IMG/VR virus record: IMGVR_UViG_3300042549_010941
Coordinates: 1-33,763 of that record
DNA from: a virus
Reading direction: 5' to 3' (one strand)
DNA: 33,763 bases
In this document: positions 16,891 to 24,560 of the stretch, piece by piece
Numbering within the stretch: position 1 is the first letter of the stretch
How the letters are laid out: each line of letters begins with the position of its first letter
Position numbers and translations under genes: made by a program
Notes under the pieces: model-generated
What the model was told of the DNA's origin: nothing
Databases searched by the model: none
The model's input: only the letters and a program-made list of their open reading frames with translations

Positions 16891-18252
16891 TTACTGATTT
16901 TTAATTCGATCGTTCGGAGAAACGTCTGATTCTTTTTTGGTCGTGATCTGATGGAAACCAATCTTAACTTTCTTATTTGGCCAGTTTACACGCAGTGCAT
17001 AATTGAAAGGTTTGCAAATGATGTATTCCGGGATTTCGGTACCAGAATTGACGAAGTTTTGATAAGCGTACAATTGTTCGGAGCCTGAGTCGCTTTTACC
17101 AGTTTCGGCAATGTTCCCGATGGAACCGTGAACTCCGAAGTTAGTACTCAAGGCACGGTCGGCACGTTGAGAAATCTGAATTTGTGCTGAAACAAAATCT
17201 TTAATTTTTTGATCAATAACTGTGATTTTCCAACCGTGCTCAATGATGTTATTTCCTTGAACTTCGATGATTTTACGAGTGTGCCAAACCTTACCGGTGT
17301 TTTCTTCAGACGATAAAACTTTTAATAAATCTTTGAAGAATTGTTTTCGATAATCAATGAGCATCTGATCTTCATAAGTCTTGTTGGTAAGACGGCAGTT
17401 TTCCTTTATTCTTGCTTCTTCCTGGTCCCAAAATTCTTGTGGGCTTTCCACATGGAACTTAATATTCATTGCATTTTTAGATAATGCCTTAAATATGATC
17501 GGAATAGCAGTCGAGCGTTTAAGCCACTCTAATGATCCGAATATCGGAGGGGTAGTATAATGCTTGTTTCCAAATGAATATTGATTAGAATAATATGCTG
17601 TGGTCGGGTAAGCAAAAGGATTTTCCAAATCGAATATTGGATATACCTTCATGTTGGTAATTGAATCCAGATTTTGCAATCCAAAATCAGTCACGACAAT
17701 ATGTGTGGGTACTTTATCTGTTGATTTGGTACGTCTGGCTAGTCGCGCTTCTTTCATTTGTATATGCTCAAGCTTCACTATCTTGCCAGCACCGCCTACA
17801 CGGGGTGCACGATTACGGTGCATCTTAGTAAAATGGCCTTTCATGTAGTCGTAATCTACACAGCACTTCATTAAGTAGTCCTGATACGGCCACGAGTCTA
17901 GCCAATCCTGTATCTCATCATCTTGTACCAATTTTTTGACAGGCACATTGTCTTTAAGTTCGTCCTTGTATAAGAATGGACCGCTGCCATACACCATCAT
18001 CATTTTCTTTTCGAGCATACCAGGAGCGGTTGGATTCTCTTGCACAGTCTTCTGTATAATGTCCGGTAGGTTATCATTGCTACCATAAGACATGATAGTC
18101 CATTCACCAATATGGTAGTTGGTGTCTTCATAGTCTTGTACCTCTTGCTTGGTTTTAAAAGTGTCGAACTCACGAGGATTGGAGGATATCTCGTAGGTAA
18201 AGCCGCAGGTCTCGTCAGTTATGATGCCTTGGTTTAACTTATTTTCTCTCAT
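16891..18252 (-). CDS. Portal protein
   Basis: Forms the dodecameric DNA channel at one capsid vertex and docks the terminase. The 453-residue protein has the usual portal layout: an N-terminal wing with a conserved YGSNDNLPDIIQ segment, a middle alpha/beta stem region, and a C-terminal helical part with an ISQRADRALSTNFGVHG motif like those of portals in Bacteroidota phages. It follows the short gene at 18249 with a four-base ATGA overlap and precedes connector genes. Length is normal (400-550). The identification rests on these motifs plus position; the adjacent late promoter drives it. Confidence 0.82.
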   Translation of the reverse strand: MRENKLNQGIITDETCGFTYEISSNPREFDTFKTKQEVQDYEDTNYHIGEWTIMSYGSNDNLPDIIQKTVQENPTAPGMLEKKMMMVYGSGPFLYKDELKDNVPVKKLVQDDEIQDWLDSWPYQDYLMKCCVDYDYMKGHFTKMHRNRAPRVGGAGKIVKLEHIQMKEARLARRTKSTDKVPTHIVVTDFGLQNLDSITNMKVYPIFDLENPFAYPTTAYYSNQYSFGNKHYTTPPIFGSLEWLKRSTAIPIIFKALSKNAMNIKFHVESPQEFWDQEEARIKENCRLTNKTYEDQMLIDYRKQFFKDLLKVLSSEENTGKVWHTRKIIEVQGNNIIEHGWKITVIDQKIKDFVSAQIQISQRADRALSTNFGVHGSIGNIAETGKSDSGSEQLYAYQNFVNSGTEIPEYIICKPFNYALRVNWPNKKVKIGFHQITTKKESDVSPNDRIKNQ

Positions 18253-18536
18253 GGTATTACGATGTAGTTGTTGAAAATTAGAAGTATAGCAACATAGAAC
18301 TGTCTATTGGATTCTTTGTTGTCGTAATCACTATAAGCAATAAGCATGTTGTGGTAATCCGATTGGTTCTCTCTATAACCTGGTCTTATGAGTGCTTGGT
18401 TAACTGTCTTATAACCATTAGAGGATTGAGTTTCCTCAGAATATGTAGCAAATGTTATTGAGAAAGGAACATTGATTTCTGATAGTGCTCTCATTCGCTT
18501 GAGCGCTTCCCTTAGCTTAATGGTTTCTTGAGGCAT
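18249..18536 (-). CDS. Small leader gene of the portal operon
   Basis: A 95-residue protein of unknown function, first gene after late promoter PL-b. I choose the ATG at 18536 (MPQETIKLREAL); a TTG nine codons upstream falls within the predicted -7 box and cannot be the start. The N-terminus is a short basic helix, and the rest may be beta-rich. Its stop overlaps the portal start (ATGA), implying coupled expression. Confidence 0.6.
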   Translation of the reverse strand: MPQETIKLREALKRMRALSEINVPFSITFATYSEETQSSNGYKTVNQALIRPGYRENQSDYHNMLIAYSDYDNKESNRQFYVAILLIFNNYIVIP

Positions 18537-18560
18537 GATGAAATGGTTTAGTTGCACGCA

Positions 18561-18597
18561 CAAGATTAAGCAACTACTAACATTGGTTTAAGACATG
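18561..18597 (-). promoter_or_regulatory. Phage late promoter PL-b (portal operon)
   Basis: On the minus strand CATGTCTTAAA (18597-18587), 18 bases, then TAATCTTG (18568-18561), seven of eight matches to TAnnTTTG. The ATG of the first gene lies 24 bases downstream of the box. TTGCACGCACAA at 18552-18563 overlaps the box and recurs at 18730-18741. Confidence 0.8.
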
Positions 18598-19013
18598 AGC
18601 AAACACCTAAGACGAGCCACCAAATGGTTGACAATGAGTGAATAAGAAGGAGGTTATAAGTGGTTGGACGTGCTTTTGCAACGTGCTGATTTACAGTGCA
18701 TTACGTCATATATCTACTTTTTTGCACTTTTGCACGCACAAAATGTCGGTTGAGCGTGGCGGGATTCGGAAAGACACTGAAAAATCAAAAAAAACCCTAA
18801 AAAGGTTATTTTGTTGATTTTCAGTACTTTGTATTTTTTTCTTTTTTTTGAGAGCCAAAAGTCTGCTATTTCGAAATTGATTTCTACCTATTTATAACGA
18901 TTATTAATTACTAAAAAAGTTACTTTTTTACATCACTTTTTTAATTTTTTTGTCGTCTTTTTGTTTACTTTTTCTTATCTTTAAGTATTATTAATCAGCT
19001 AAATAACAGCAAA
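18598..19013. other. Divergent control region between the late portal operon and the plus-strand operon
   Basis: No gene is seen here. It holds the second copy of TTGCACGCACAA (18730-18741), a long imperfect inverted repeat at 18777-18824 (CTGAAAAATCAA against TTGATTTTCAG, with AACC/GGTT inside), and an 8-bp palindrome AAAAAAGT-T-ACTTTTTT at 18913-18929 within very T-rich DNA. A weak plus-strand box TATCTTTA (18976-18983) lies 30 bases before the ATG at 19014. These could be operators for the divergent genes. Confidence 0.45.
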
Positions 19014-19463
19014 ATGAGTACAAAAATTAGCACAGAAAAAAACAGCAAAGGCGCAATTATTCAAACCTTTGAAATTGTAGGTAAAAACGAAAAACCTACC
19101 GAAGTTGTAGAAAAAGCTACCGAAACAGCCGAAGCGGTAGAGGCGAAAAAAGCCGATGTTTTACAGATGATTGAAAAATTCAAGCCCGAGCCACTAACGG
19201 CAGAGGAACGCATCGAGAGAATGCCACTTTTTGAAGAACTAAGTAAGCGTTTTAAACTTTTGAAAGGAAAGGCGAATGACTTAAAAATGTTTAACGCAGG
19301 GAACGACAAGACGAACGCAAAAATTATTTTTAAGAATGCACAAGGTTTTGAGTTTGAAATCAGAAATTCAAATGTTATTGAGAAGTTAACCCAGGAAGCG
19401 CAAAAGGAATTAAATATTTTGCTTGCAGAAGCAAATACAGAAATTTTAGCTTTTGAAATGTAA
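19014..19463 (+). CDS. Charged hypothetical protein, first gene of the divergent operon
   Basis: A 149-residue acidic/Lys-rich protein I do not recognise. Residues 20-60 are Ala/Glu/Lys-rich and probably disordered or coiled. Residues 90-125 look like a small beta element (KIIFKNAQGFEFEIRN), and the C-terminus is helical. There is a strong hairpin terminator just after the stop, so part of the transcription ends here and this gene may be expressed more than those downstream. It is the first plus-strand gene after the integrase. Confidence 0.6.
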   Translation: MSTKISTEKNSKGAIIQTFEIVGKNEKPTEVVEKATETAEAVEAKKADVLQMIEKFKPEPLTAEERIERMPLFEELSKRFKLLKGKANDLKMFNAGNDKTNAKIIFKNAQGFEFEIRNSNVIEKLTQEAQKELNILLAEANTEILAFEM

Positions 19464-19473
19464 CTAAAACAAA

Positions 19474-19503
19474 AAACCCCTATCTGTCGAGGGATAGGGG
19501 TTT
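19474..19503 (+). terminator. Hairpin terminator/attenuator inside the plus-strand operon
   Basis: An 11-bp perfect stem AAACCCCTATC/GATAGGGGTTT with an eight-base loop. The plus-strand T run is short (TTTATTA), while the minus strand has a longer T tract, so it may work bidirectionally or only attenuate readthrough into 19531-20917. Confidence 0.75.
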
Positions 19504-19530
19504 ATTAATCACTAAATAAACGCCACGCAA

Positions 19531-19749
19531 ATGACATCTACAGAGAACAAAAGTAACGCATATAAATTAAGCGTACAAGTAAAAAAATTACTTCACGAAA
19601 AAGGTTTTTCTTTCCTTTTCAATTACCAAGATTACAAATATTATAAAGCGCAAGCAAAGAAGGCTTTTAATAAAGCCCAAGCGATTACAGAGCTATTTAT
19701 CGAGGAAAATATTAACGTAAAATCTGATTTCGATGAATACATCTACTAA
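19531..19749 (+). CDS. Small hypothetical protein
   Basis: A 72-residue Lys/Tyr-rich helical protein without recognised family. Its stop codon lies one base before an ATG of the SymE-like gene, and another in-frame SymE start lies within its last codons. It may be a small regulator or partner of the SymE-like protein, but there is no direct sign of that. Confidence 0.5.
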   Translation: MTSTENKSNAYKLSVQVKKLLHEKGFSFLFNYQDYKYYKAQAKKAFNKAQAITELFIEENINVKSDFDEYIY

Positions 19750-19750
19750 A

Positions 19751-19924
19751 ATGCGAAAGCTAAAAATTTCCTCAAAATTTCACAAAGCGCAATGGAAAAC
19801 TAGCTTAAAACCACATTTAACCCTTTCGGGGGACTGGTTGCAAAAGGCAGGTTTTGAAATCGGGGAAAACGTAACAATATCAGTTTCACAAAATTTATTA
19901 ATTATTCAAACTTTAAAGCCATGA
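19751..19924 (+). CDS. SymE-like toxin-fold protein
   Basis: A 57-residue protein (63 if started at the ATG at 19733). LTLSGDWLQKAGFEIGENV and the following ISVSQNLLIIQ match the core of SymE, an AbrB-fold family of type I toxins in Escherichia coli, which is controlled by the antisense RNA SymR and is SOS-induced. The conserved pattern is L-x-G-x-W-L-x-x-A-G-F and a late L-x-I-x. No antisense promoter could be supported here, so toxin activity is unproven. It overlaps the next start by four bases (ATGA), hence is in an operon with the ArdC-like and methyltransferase-like genes. Confidence 0.7.
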   Translation: MRKLKISSKFHKAQWKTSLKPHLTLSGDWLQKAGFEIGENVTISVSQNLLIIQTLKP

Positions 19925-20274
19925 CAGAAAAGCAACAAGAACACAAGGAAAAAAGAAATGCCCTTCGGGAACTTTCGAAAATTGCAAAAATGCGAATTTC
20001 CGCAGATTGCGGAGGAATGACGGTAAACGAAGTACTAATCCAAGAATTTTACACGGACGAAGAGAACGAAGAATTTAAAACTTTGTTTCAATGGAGCGCA
20101 GACGGCTATAAAGTTAAGAAGGGTTCAAAATCTTTTCTAGTTTGGGGAAAACCCCGAAAAACAGAAAAGGCAACCGACCCGAAGAGCAGCCAGAACCAAG
20201 ACGAAGACGAAAGCGAATTTTACCCTCTTTGCTACTTATTTTCAAACGCTCAAGTTGTCAAAAGAGATGCTTAA
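19921..20274 (+). CDS. ArdC-N-like small protein (possible anti-restriction/ssDNA-binding domain)
   Basis: A 117-residue protein. The segment FQWSADGYKVKKGSKSFLVWGKP, followed after an acidic linker by FYPLCYLFSNAQVV, resembles the N-terminal domain of ArdC-type anti-restriction proteins (W-x-x-x-G-x-x-V-x-K-G-x-K, then a 'lF...QV' strand). No metalloprotease HExxH domain follows, so it would be a lone ssDNA-binding-type module. The residues are seen; the family link is by eye. It overlaps both neighbours in the same operon. Confidence 0.5.
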   Translation: MTEKQQEHKEKRNALRELSKIAKMRISADCGGMTVNEVLIQEFYTDEENEEFKTLFQWSADGYKVKKGSKSFLVWGKPRKTEKATDPKSSQNQDEDESEFYPLCYLFSNAQVVKRDA

Positions 20275-20917
20275 AACAAGGGATGTACCACAGGCGTTAA
20301 AGACATTTAACGCCTTGTTTTATGGTTTAGAAAGCCATCACTTAAGCACTGTTTTTGATGATTTGCTAACGATGATTATTTGTGCGATGGGCAGAGGAAC
20401 ACAAGAAGAACTATATTTTGAAACGATAAAGCGATACAGCAGAAAAGAGCTTGATATTTTTTGCAAATTATTCGCTGAACTTGTGAAAATTTACGACCTA
20501 GAAACGCAGGAAAACGGCATTATTGACCCTTTAGGGGATTACTACGAATGTTTAGCCAGTAATTACAAAAAATCGAATTTTGGGCAGTTTTTTACACCTT
20601 TTCCCATTTGTCAACTCATCGCTGGAGTAACGAACACCGAAAAAGATTTCGGTTTGAAAATAAATGAACCTTGTAGCGGTAGCGGTCGGATGGTTTTAGC
20701 ATCCAACCAAATAGCAAAGGGAAATTATTACATTTGCCAAGATTTGGACCCGATATGTTGCAAAATGACAGCTATAAATTTATGCTTTCATAAAATTAAC
20801 GCAGAAATACATTGTATGGACAGCCTGAGAATGACTACACCGCACTTTTCAATGGTCACGAATAACGAATTTTGGAAAAACAACACTATGACTATTTTCT
20901 ATTATTCGAAGCCTTAA
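20267..20917 (+). CDS. N6-adenine DNA methyltransferase-like protein without an NPPY motif
   Basis: A 216-residue protein from the ATG at 20267 (a TTG four codons upstream is possible). FGQFFTP (105-111) and EPCSGSGRM (134-142) are the SAM-binding signature of HsdM-type gamma-class methyltransferases, followed by CQDLDPICCKMTAIN, which matches motif II. The catalytic NPP[FY] motif expected after about 50 residues is absent: the protein ends at TTPHFSMVTNNEFW. Similar short forms occur in Bacteroidota mobile elements (from memory), so it may bind SAM or DNA without methylating, or act with a partner. It is the last gene of the plus-strand operon, followed directly by a terminator. Confidence 0.7.
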   Translation: MLKTRDVPQALKTFNALFYGLESHHLSTVFDDLLTMIICAMGRGTQEELYFETIKRYSRKELDIFCKLFAELVKIYDLETQENGIIDPLGDYYECLASNYKKSNFGQFFTPFPICQLIAGVTNTEKDFGLKINEPCSGSGRMVLASNQIAKGNYYICQDLDPICCKMTAINLCFHKINAEIHCMDSLRMTTPHFSMVTNNEFWKNNTMTIFYYSKP

Positions 20918-20942
20918 ACGCCTTAATTTAAAGGCGTTTTTT
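20916..20942 (+). terminator. Terminator of the plus-strand operon
   Basis: Stem AAACGCCTT/AAGGCGTTT with a six-base loop, followed by a T run. It begins at the stop codon of the methyltransferase-like gene. Confidence 0.88.
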
Positions 20943-20946
20943 GCTC

Positions 20947-20976
20947 AAAAAAAAAATTTCCGCCCAATGGGCGGAG
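20947..20976 (-). terminator. Terminator of the second moron gene
   Basis: Stem TCCGCCC/GGGCGGA with a three-base loop. On the minus strand it is followed by AA and a run of ten Ts (plus-strand A run 20947-20956). Back-to-back with the preceding plus-strand terminator, it isolates the two convergent units. Confidence 0.85.
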
Positions 20977-21020
20977 ATTGTTGGTTTTTTTTCTTTTTTG
21001 AGGAAATATTATCATATTTC

Positions 21021-21851
21021 TTATTCGAATCTTGAAAGTCTATCAGTTTCATCTAAAAAATATTTGTTTCTGTAATATTCTAGTACAATTGTAGTTAATA
21101 AAGGATTTCTGACCTTGTCTAATTCTATTACAATACCGTAATTATACAATTTGTCTTTTAATTCTTTAAAATTAATTTTAGACACACTTTCAATATTATT
21201 ATGTCGAATATATGTCAATAAACTATTTTTTAATTTCTCTTCAAAACTACCTAAAACTCTATTTAACTCGGTCAATACAATTGTACCTTCCCCAACAGTT
21301 TTTTCTAACTCCTTCAATTTGTTTTTAAGTTTTAATATTTCATCATCTTTCATTGAAATTTTATTTTTATTATCAATTAATGCATGCTGCTTTTCATCTA
21401 AAATTATTCTATTTCTAGCTTCAATTTTAGAGTTAATTTCCCTAGAAGATTCTAAATCAAGAGTTAATTTGTCAATTTCCTTTAGCATCAATTTTTTTTC
21501 TTCTCTGGTAACAACTTCTTTTCTATCGATTAAATTTATAATCCAAGGTTCTGCTATCTTATAATATAAGTTAGTAAGAGCTCTTGAAATAGCATATAAA
21601 ATGTATGTTAGTATCAAAACTCCAAATACAATTAATAAATTGTTACGTAATTCAATCCAAAACGATTGATGATGAAAATAATTATTGATGTAATTTATCT
21701 TATCCTGCATTGTGCAAGATTCTTCAAACATAAAAAAGGCATAAACTATGTTCCAGTTTCTAATTAACCAAACACTAGCAAAAGTGCCAATAAATGGATT
21801 TCGAATTTTTGTTTTATAATTATCAAGTAACGAATTGAAAATTCCAAGCAT
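21021..21851 (-). CDS. Moron-like membrane-anchored coiled-coil protein
   Basis: A 276-residue protein with two hydrophobic helices near 22-42 and 70-92, then a long Lys/Glu coiled coil (about 110-205) and a soluble C-terminal domain. The N-terminal stretch KIRNPFIGTFASVWLIRNW resembles a recurring family of bacterial membrane/coiled-coil proteins of unknown function (recognised by eye). It has its own -7 box and terminator, is markedly AT-rich, and is inserted between terminase and portal genes. Its build, a membrane sensor with cytoplasmic coil, would suit superinfection exclusion or abortive infection, but that is inference. Confidence 0.7.
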   Translation of the reverse strand: MLGIFNSLLDNYKTKIRNPFIGTFASVWLIRNWNIVYAFFMFEESCTMQDKINYINNYFHHQSFWIELRNNLLIVFGVLILTYILYAISRALTNLYYKIAEPWIINLIDRKEVVTREEKKLMLKEIDKLTLDLESSREINSKIEARNRIILDEKQHALIDNKNKISMKDDEILKLKNKLKELEKTVGEGTIVLTELNRVLGSFEEKLKNSLLTYIRHNNIESVSKINFKELKDKLYNYGIVIELDKVRNPLLTTIVLEYYRNKYFLDETDRLSRFE

Positions 21852-21890
21852 TATATAAGATTTAAATAATTATATTGAACTTTATTAATT

Positions 21891-21898
21891 CAAATGTA
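21891..21898 (-). promoter_or_regulatory. Promoter -7 box of the second moron gene
   Basis: TACATTTG on the minus strand, a perfect TAnnTTTG, about 40 bases upstream of the ATG at 21851, in a 78-base AT-rich gap. The late-promoter element is absent, so expression is expected to be independent of lytic growth. Confidence 0.5.
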
Positions 21899-21929
21899 AT
21901 TAAATATCTAATACATTTTAAATAAATCA

Positions 21930-23630
21930 TCAAATCCCTTCCGGAGCCGTCGAACTTGTACGTTTTTTTCGCTTAGCTGAAGCTTTGGCCCATTTCGGTC
22001 TGAAGAAAAAGTATTTCCCGGCATCACTCATATTGGTAGAGAACATTGGCAGCCTGGCTTTCGGGATTTTCTCTGAAGTTTTATCCTTGTGGATTTTCTT
22101 GTTTCCATCCTTGTCAGTTTTAACCAGGGTTTTTGCAACACCCATGGAGCTCTTTAATTCTCTGCAGCCGAATTGACAAATTTTTACATTTGGCAAATCA
22201 GCATTATCACCCGCAAACATGTTACGCATCAAATTATATTCCTCTTCCTGAAAGATATTTTGCTGACCTTTATTCATAAGACTGACCGACCAACCGGTCG
22301 AAATGCCTTCATAATTTTCAATATGCTTTTGAAGTTCCGTAGCTGAATCTTTTCTGACTTCTGCATAATTGTTTCCAGACCGATCATAATACATATCCAG
22401 TTTTTTAGTTGGATGATTTTCGTAAAAATCTAAAAACTGTTTGGCTAGTTCTTTTAAGTGATCCGGAGGAAGTGTATAGAAATTTTTAAATAGATAAACT
22501 GTATCACCATGGTCTTGACCCGTAACCATAGAACACATATTTCCGAAATCGACGCCACACTCTATCGGACGGTATTTGTCAATGAAATTTTGAGCTAGCG
22601 AACTTTCCTTAACCGCCTCACCTATTGCATAACGCTTATAAAATTCGGTATTGATTCCGTTATTGTAGAAATGATGGTCTCCAAGATTTATATAAAACTT
22701 GTCGCCTTTTTTTAGCGTCGGCTGGAAGGAACCAATGGCTGTTTTAAATTCTTCAGGACCAAGAGCGATGTAAGAATCCGCAAAATAATCTTCCGTAAGA
22801 AAATCAACATTTACATACGAAGATACTATTTTGAAAAACGTGGTATTCTTTCTCGCTTTTTGCCAACGTTTTTCCCATCGGTCAAGTTGTTTCTCCAGGT
22901 TCCTGATTTTCTTTCTGTCACCCGTTTTTTGTTCGTTCATTAATTCAATGCGAATTTCATTCACAACGAATCCTGCACGTAGAGCAATACGGATTTTTTC
23001 AATATCCATATCTTTTTCTCGATCGAGAATCCAATCGTATTCACCATCGGCAATATTGGGCATATCTGTAGTAAAAGACATGCCTCTGTAATATACGGAT
23101 TTTGCAAATTTCTTATAACCCCTTAAAGCAGGCGTTAACTTTTTTACTTTGTTGAAATCCAAATATTTCGTTTCATCTCCAAAAATGTGTTGGTATGAGT
23201 TACCGGCGCCACCCGATGGCTGATCCATGGAGACAAGATTGGTAAAACAGCCATTAAACACAGAAATAGTATGCTTGTAAGATTGTGGCGGCTTGTAGGG
23301 TTTCGCGAAATGTGACGGCGGCGCTTTGTCTACCACATAATGAATCCCTTCGCTCCATCCTTTACGCTCGAGACCCTCCAGCAATGCTGGAACAACATTC
23401 TTTAAGGCATTTACATAAGTATCAGATACAAATGCAAAATACGCGCCTGGCATATCGTAACAAATCTCAATAAATCGTTCCGCAAGGATATCGGATGTTT
23501 TGGAAGTCGCACGACCCGCAACTAACCATAAAAATTTTGGCGCAATTAAATCAATGGCCATTTTTATCCAGGTCGCAAAACGCTTTTCAATTCTACTATC
23601 GTTCTTGTCTACGCTTGTTTTCCGACTCAT
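21930..23630 (-). CDS. terL: Terminase large subunit
   Basis: Packaging motor ATPase and nuclease. The N-terminal ATPase domain has a deviant Walker A (AGRATSKTS, Lys44-Thr45) and Walker B HIFGDE (Asp152-Glu153). The C-terminal RNase H-type nuclease shows Asp359 in CGVDFG, Asp414 in MYYDRSG and a late Asp in NMSDAGKYF. A charged helical insert (205-260) lies between domains. At 566 residues the length is normal. It overlaps the gene at 23596 by 35 bases. The gene order is unusual because portal is downstream, separated by a moron and the divergent operon, while the capsid lies upstream. Confidence 0.93.
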   Translation of the reverse strand: MSRKTSVDKNDSRIEKRFATWIKMAIDLIAPKFLWLVAGRATSKTSDILAERFIEICYDMPGAYFAFVSDTYVNALKNVVPALLEGLERKGWSEGIHYVVDKAPPSHFAKPYKPPQSYKHTISVFNGCFTNLVSMDQPSGGAGNSYQHIFGDETKYLDFNKVKKLTPALRGYKKFAKSVYYRGMSFTTDMPNIADGEYDWILDREKDMDIEKIRIALRAGFVVNEIRIELMNEQKTGDRKKIRNLEKQLDRWEKRWQKARKNTTFFKIVSSYVNVDFLTEDYFADSYIALGPEEFKTAIGSFQPTLKKGDKFYINLGDHHFYNNGINTEFYKRYAIGEAVKESSLAQNFIDKYRPIECGVDFGNMCSMVTGQDHGDTVYLFKNFYTLPPDHLKELAKQFLDFYENHPTKKLDMYYDRSGNNYAEVRKDSATELQKHIENYEGISTGWSVSLMNKGQQNIFQEEEYNLMRNMFAGDNADLPNVKICQFGCRELKSSMGVAKTLVKTDKDGNKKIHKDKTSEKIPKARLPMFSTNMSDAGKYFFFRPKWAKASAKRKKRTSSTAPEGI

Positions 23631-24237
23631 CAGGTAATAGTGTTATTTGGGTAATTGCAGCATCTTGCTTGAGTATTTCTTTTTCGATGACAGATAGATC
23701 ATCCATATCATCGATTTGTTTGGCCAATGAAATTCTGTTGATTTTTGCTTCGCCCAAAAATTCAGGATCCATTGCGTAAACTTTGATGGGTTTTTCGAAC
23801 AATTCTTTAGGGAATACTGGAGGCTCCGGAACATCCAGCTGCCGCATTTTTCCAGCACGTTCATTCATACGGGAAATTTTATCTAGATCAGAAACATCTT
23901 TAGCCATCAGCGTCGCAGCTGTCGTTAAATTATCCATTCTCGTGGCGTAAATATTCCGCCACGCGTTTTTGGAGATTTTGGAATCTCTATAAAAATATTC
24001 GAGCGTTTCTTGATATAAAAGCGAAGCTTTGTACCGAGACAATTCTTCAGTAATGACCAAATGTTTAATGATGCTTTCAGGCGTTCCGTATTCCAGCACC
24101 CGGTTGTGCATCCCGTGAATTTTGTCCAAAAGTTCAAGATATCGCACCACTTCCGGAGGAACGTTTTTAACGTTACCTGATTCCATAAACTCATAAATAT
24201 CCTGGATATCAATTTCGTCAATATTAATCTTCGCCAT
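23596..24237 (-). CDS. Packaging-operon protein between small and large terminase
   Basis: A 213-residue, helical, acidic protein wedged between the small-terminase candidate and the large terminase, overlapping both (14 and 35 bases). No catalytic motif is seen. The C-terminal 60 residues are rich in Asp/Glu. Tight overlap suggests it works with the terminase, either as a second small subunit or as an adaptor. It could also be the true small subunit, with the gene upstream as DNA-binding partner. Confidence 0.55.
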   Translation of the reverse strand: MAKINIDEIDIQDIYEFMESGNVKNVPPEVVRYLELLDKIHGMHNRVLEYGTPESIIKHLVITEELSRYKASLLYQETLEYFYRDSKISKNAWRNIYATRMDNLTTAATLMAKDVSDLDKISRMNERAGKMRQLDVPEPPVFPKELFEKPIKVYAMDPEFLGEAKINRISLAKQIDDMDDLSVIEKEILKQDAAITQITLLPDESENKRRQER

Positions 24238-24559
24238 ACAGTATTCGTCTTTTTATGGATTCAATTTCATTTCTATCTCGAGCATTGTTAAACATCATTA
24301 CTGCAGTAAGATTTCCGCTTTTGGCATTATCGAGCAATTTTTCATTTACCAAAAATTCAGTTTCCAATCTCCCTTTGTTGATGTGAAATTGGATGATACT
24401 ATTGGCCACATGCAGCGCCTTCATAAAACGCACTGGCTCCACGTCTAAAAACGTAGCCATTTGCAAGGGTGTATAGTTCAATCCTGCCAAATGCTCGATG
24501 GATTCCAATTCCTCTTGAGAAAAGCCGATGTTATCTATTTTGGCGGGATTTGTTTCCAT
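24224..24559 (-). CDS. terS: Terminase small subunit candidate (HTH)
   Basis: A 111-residue protein with an N-terminal helix-turn-helix (NYTPLQMATFLDVEPVRFMKAL, about 29-50) followed by a helix and the segment LLDNAKSGNLTAVMMFNNARD. The latter matches the pattern of small terminases of the 'A-x-x-G-[DN]-x-x-A' type that recognise phage DNA and oligomerise. Length and position before the large subunit fit. It overlaps the next gene by 14 bases. The symbol is tentative. Confidence 0.7.
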   Translation of the reverse strand: METNPAKIDNIGFSQEELESIEHLAGLNYTPLQMATFLDVEPVRFMKALHVANSIIQFHINKGRLETEFLVNEKLLDNAKSGNLTAVMMFNNARDRNEIESIKRRILYGED

Positions 24560-24560
24560 T

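Noticed and set aside
19733-19924. An antisense SymR-like RNA opposite the SymE-like gene
   Set aside because: No minus-strand TAnnTTTG box of good quality with a matching terminator was found over the gene; only one-off or wrongly spaced variants.
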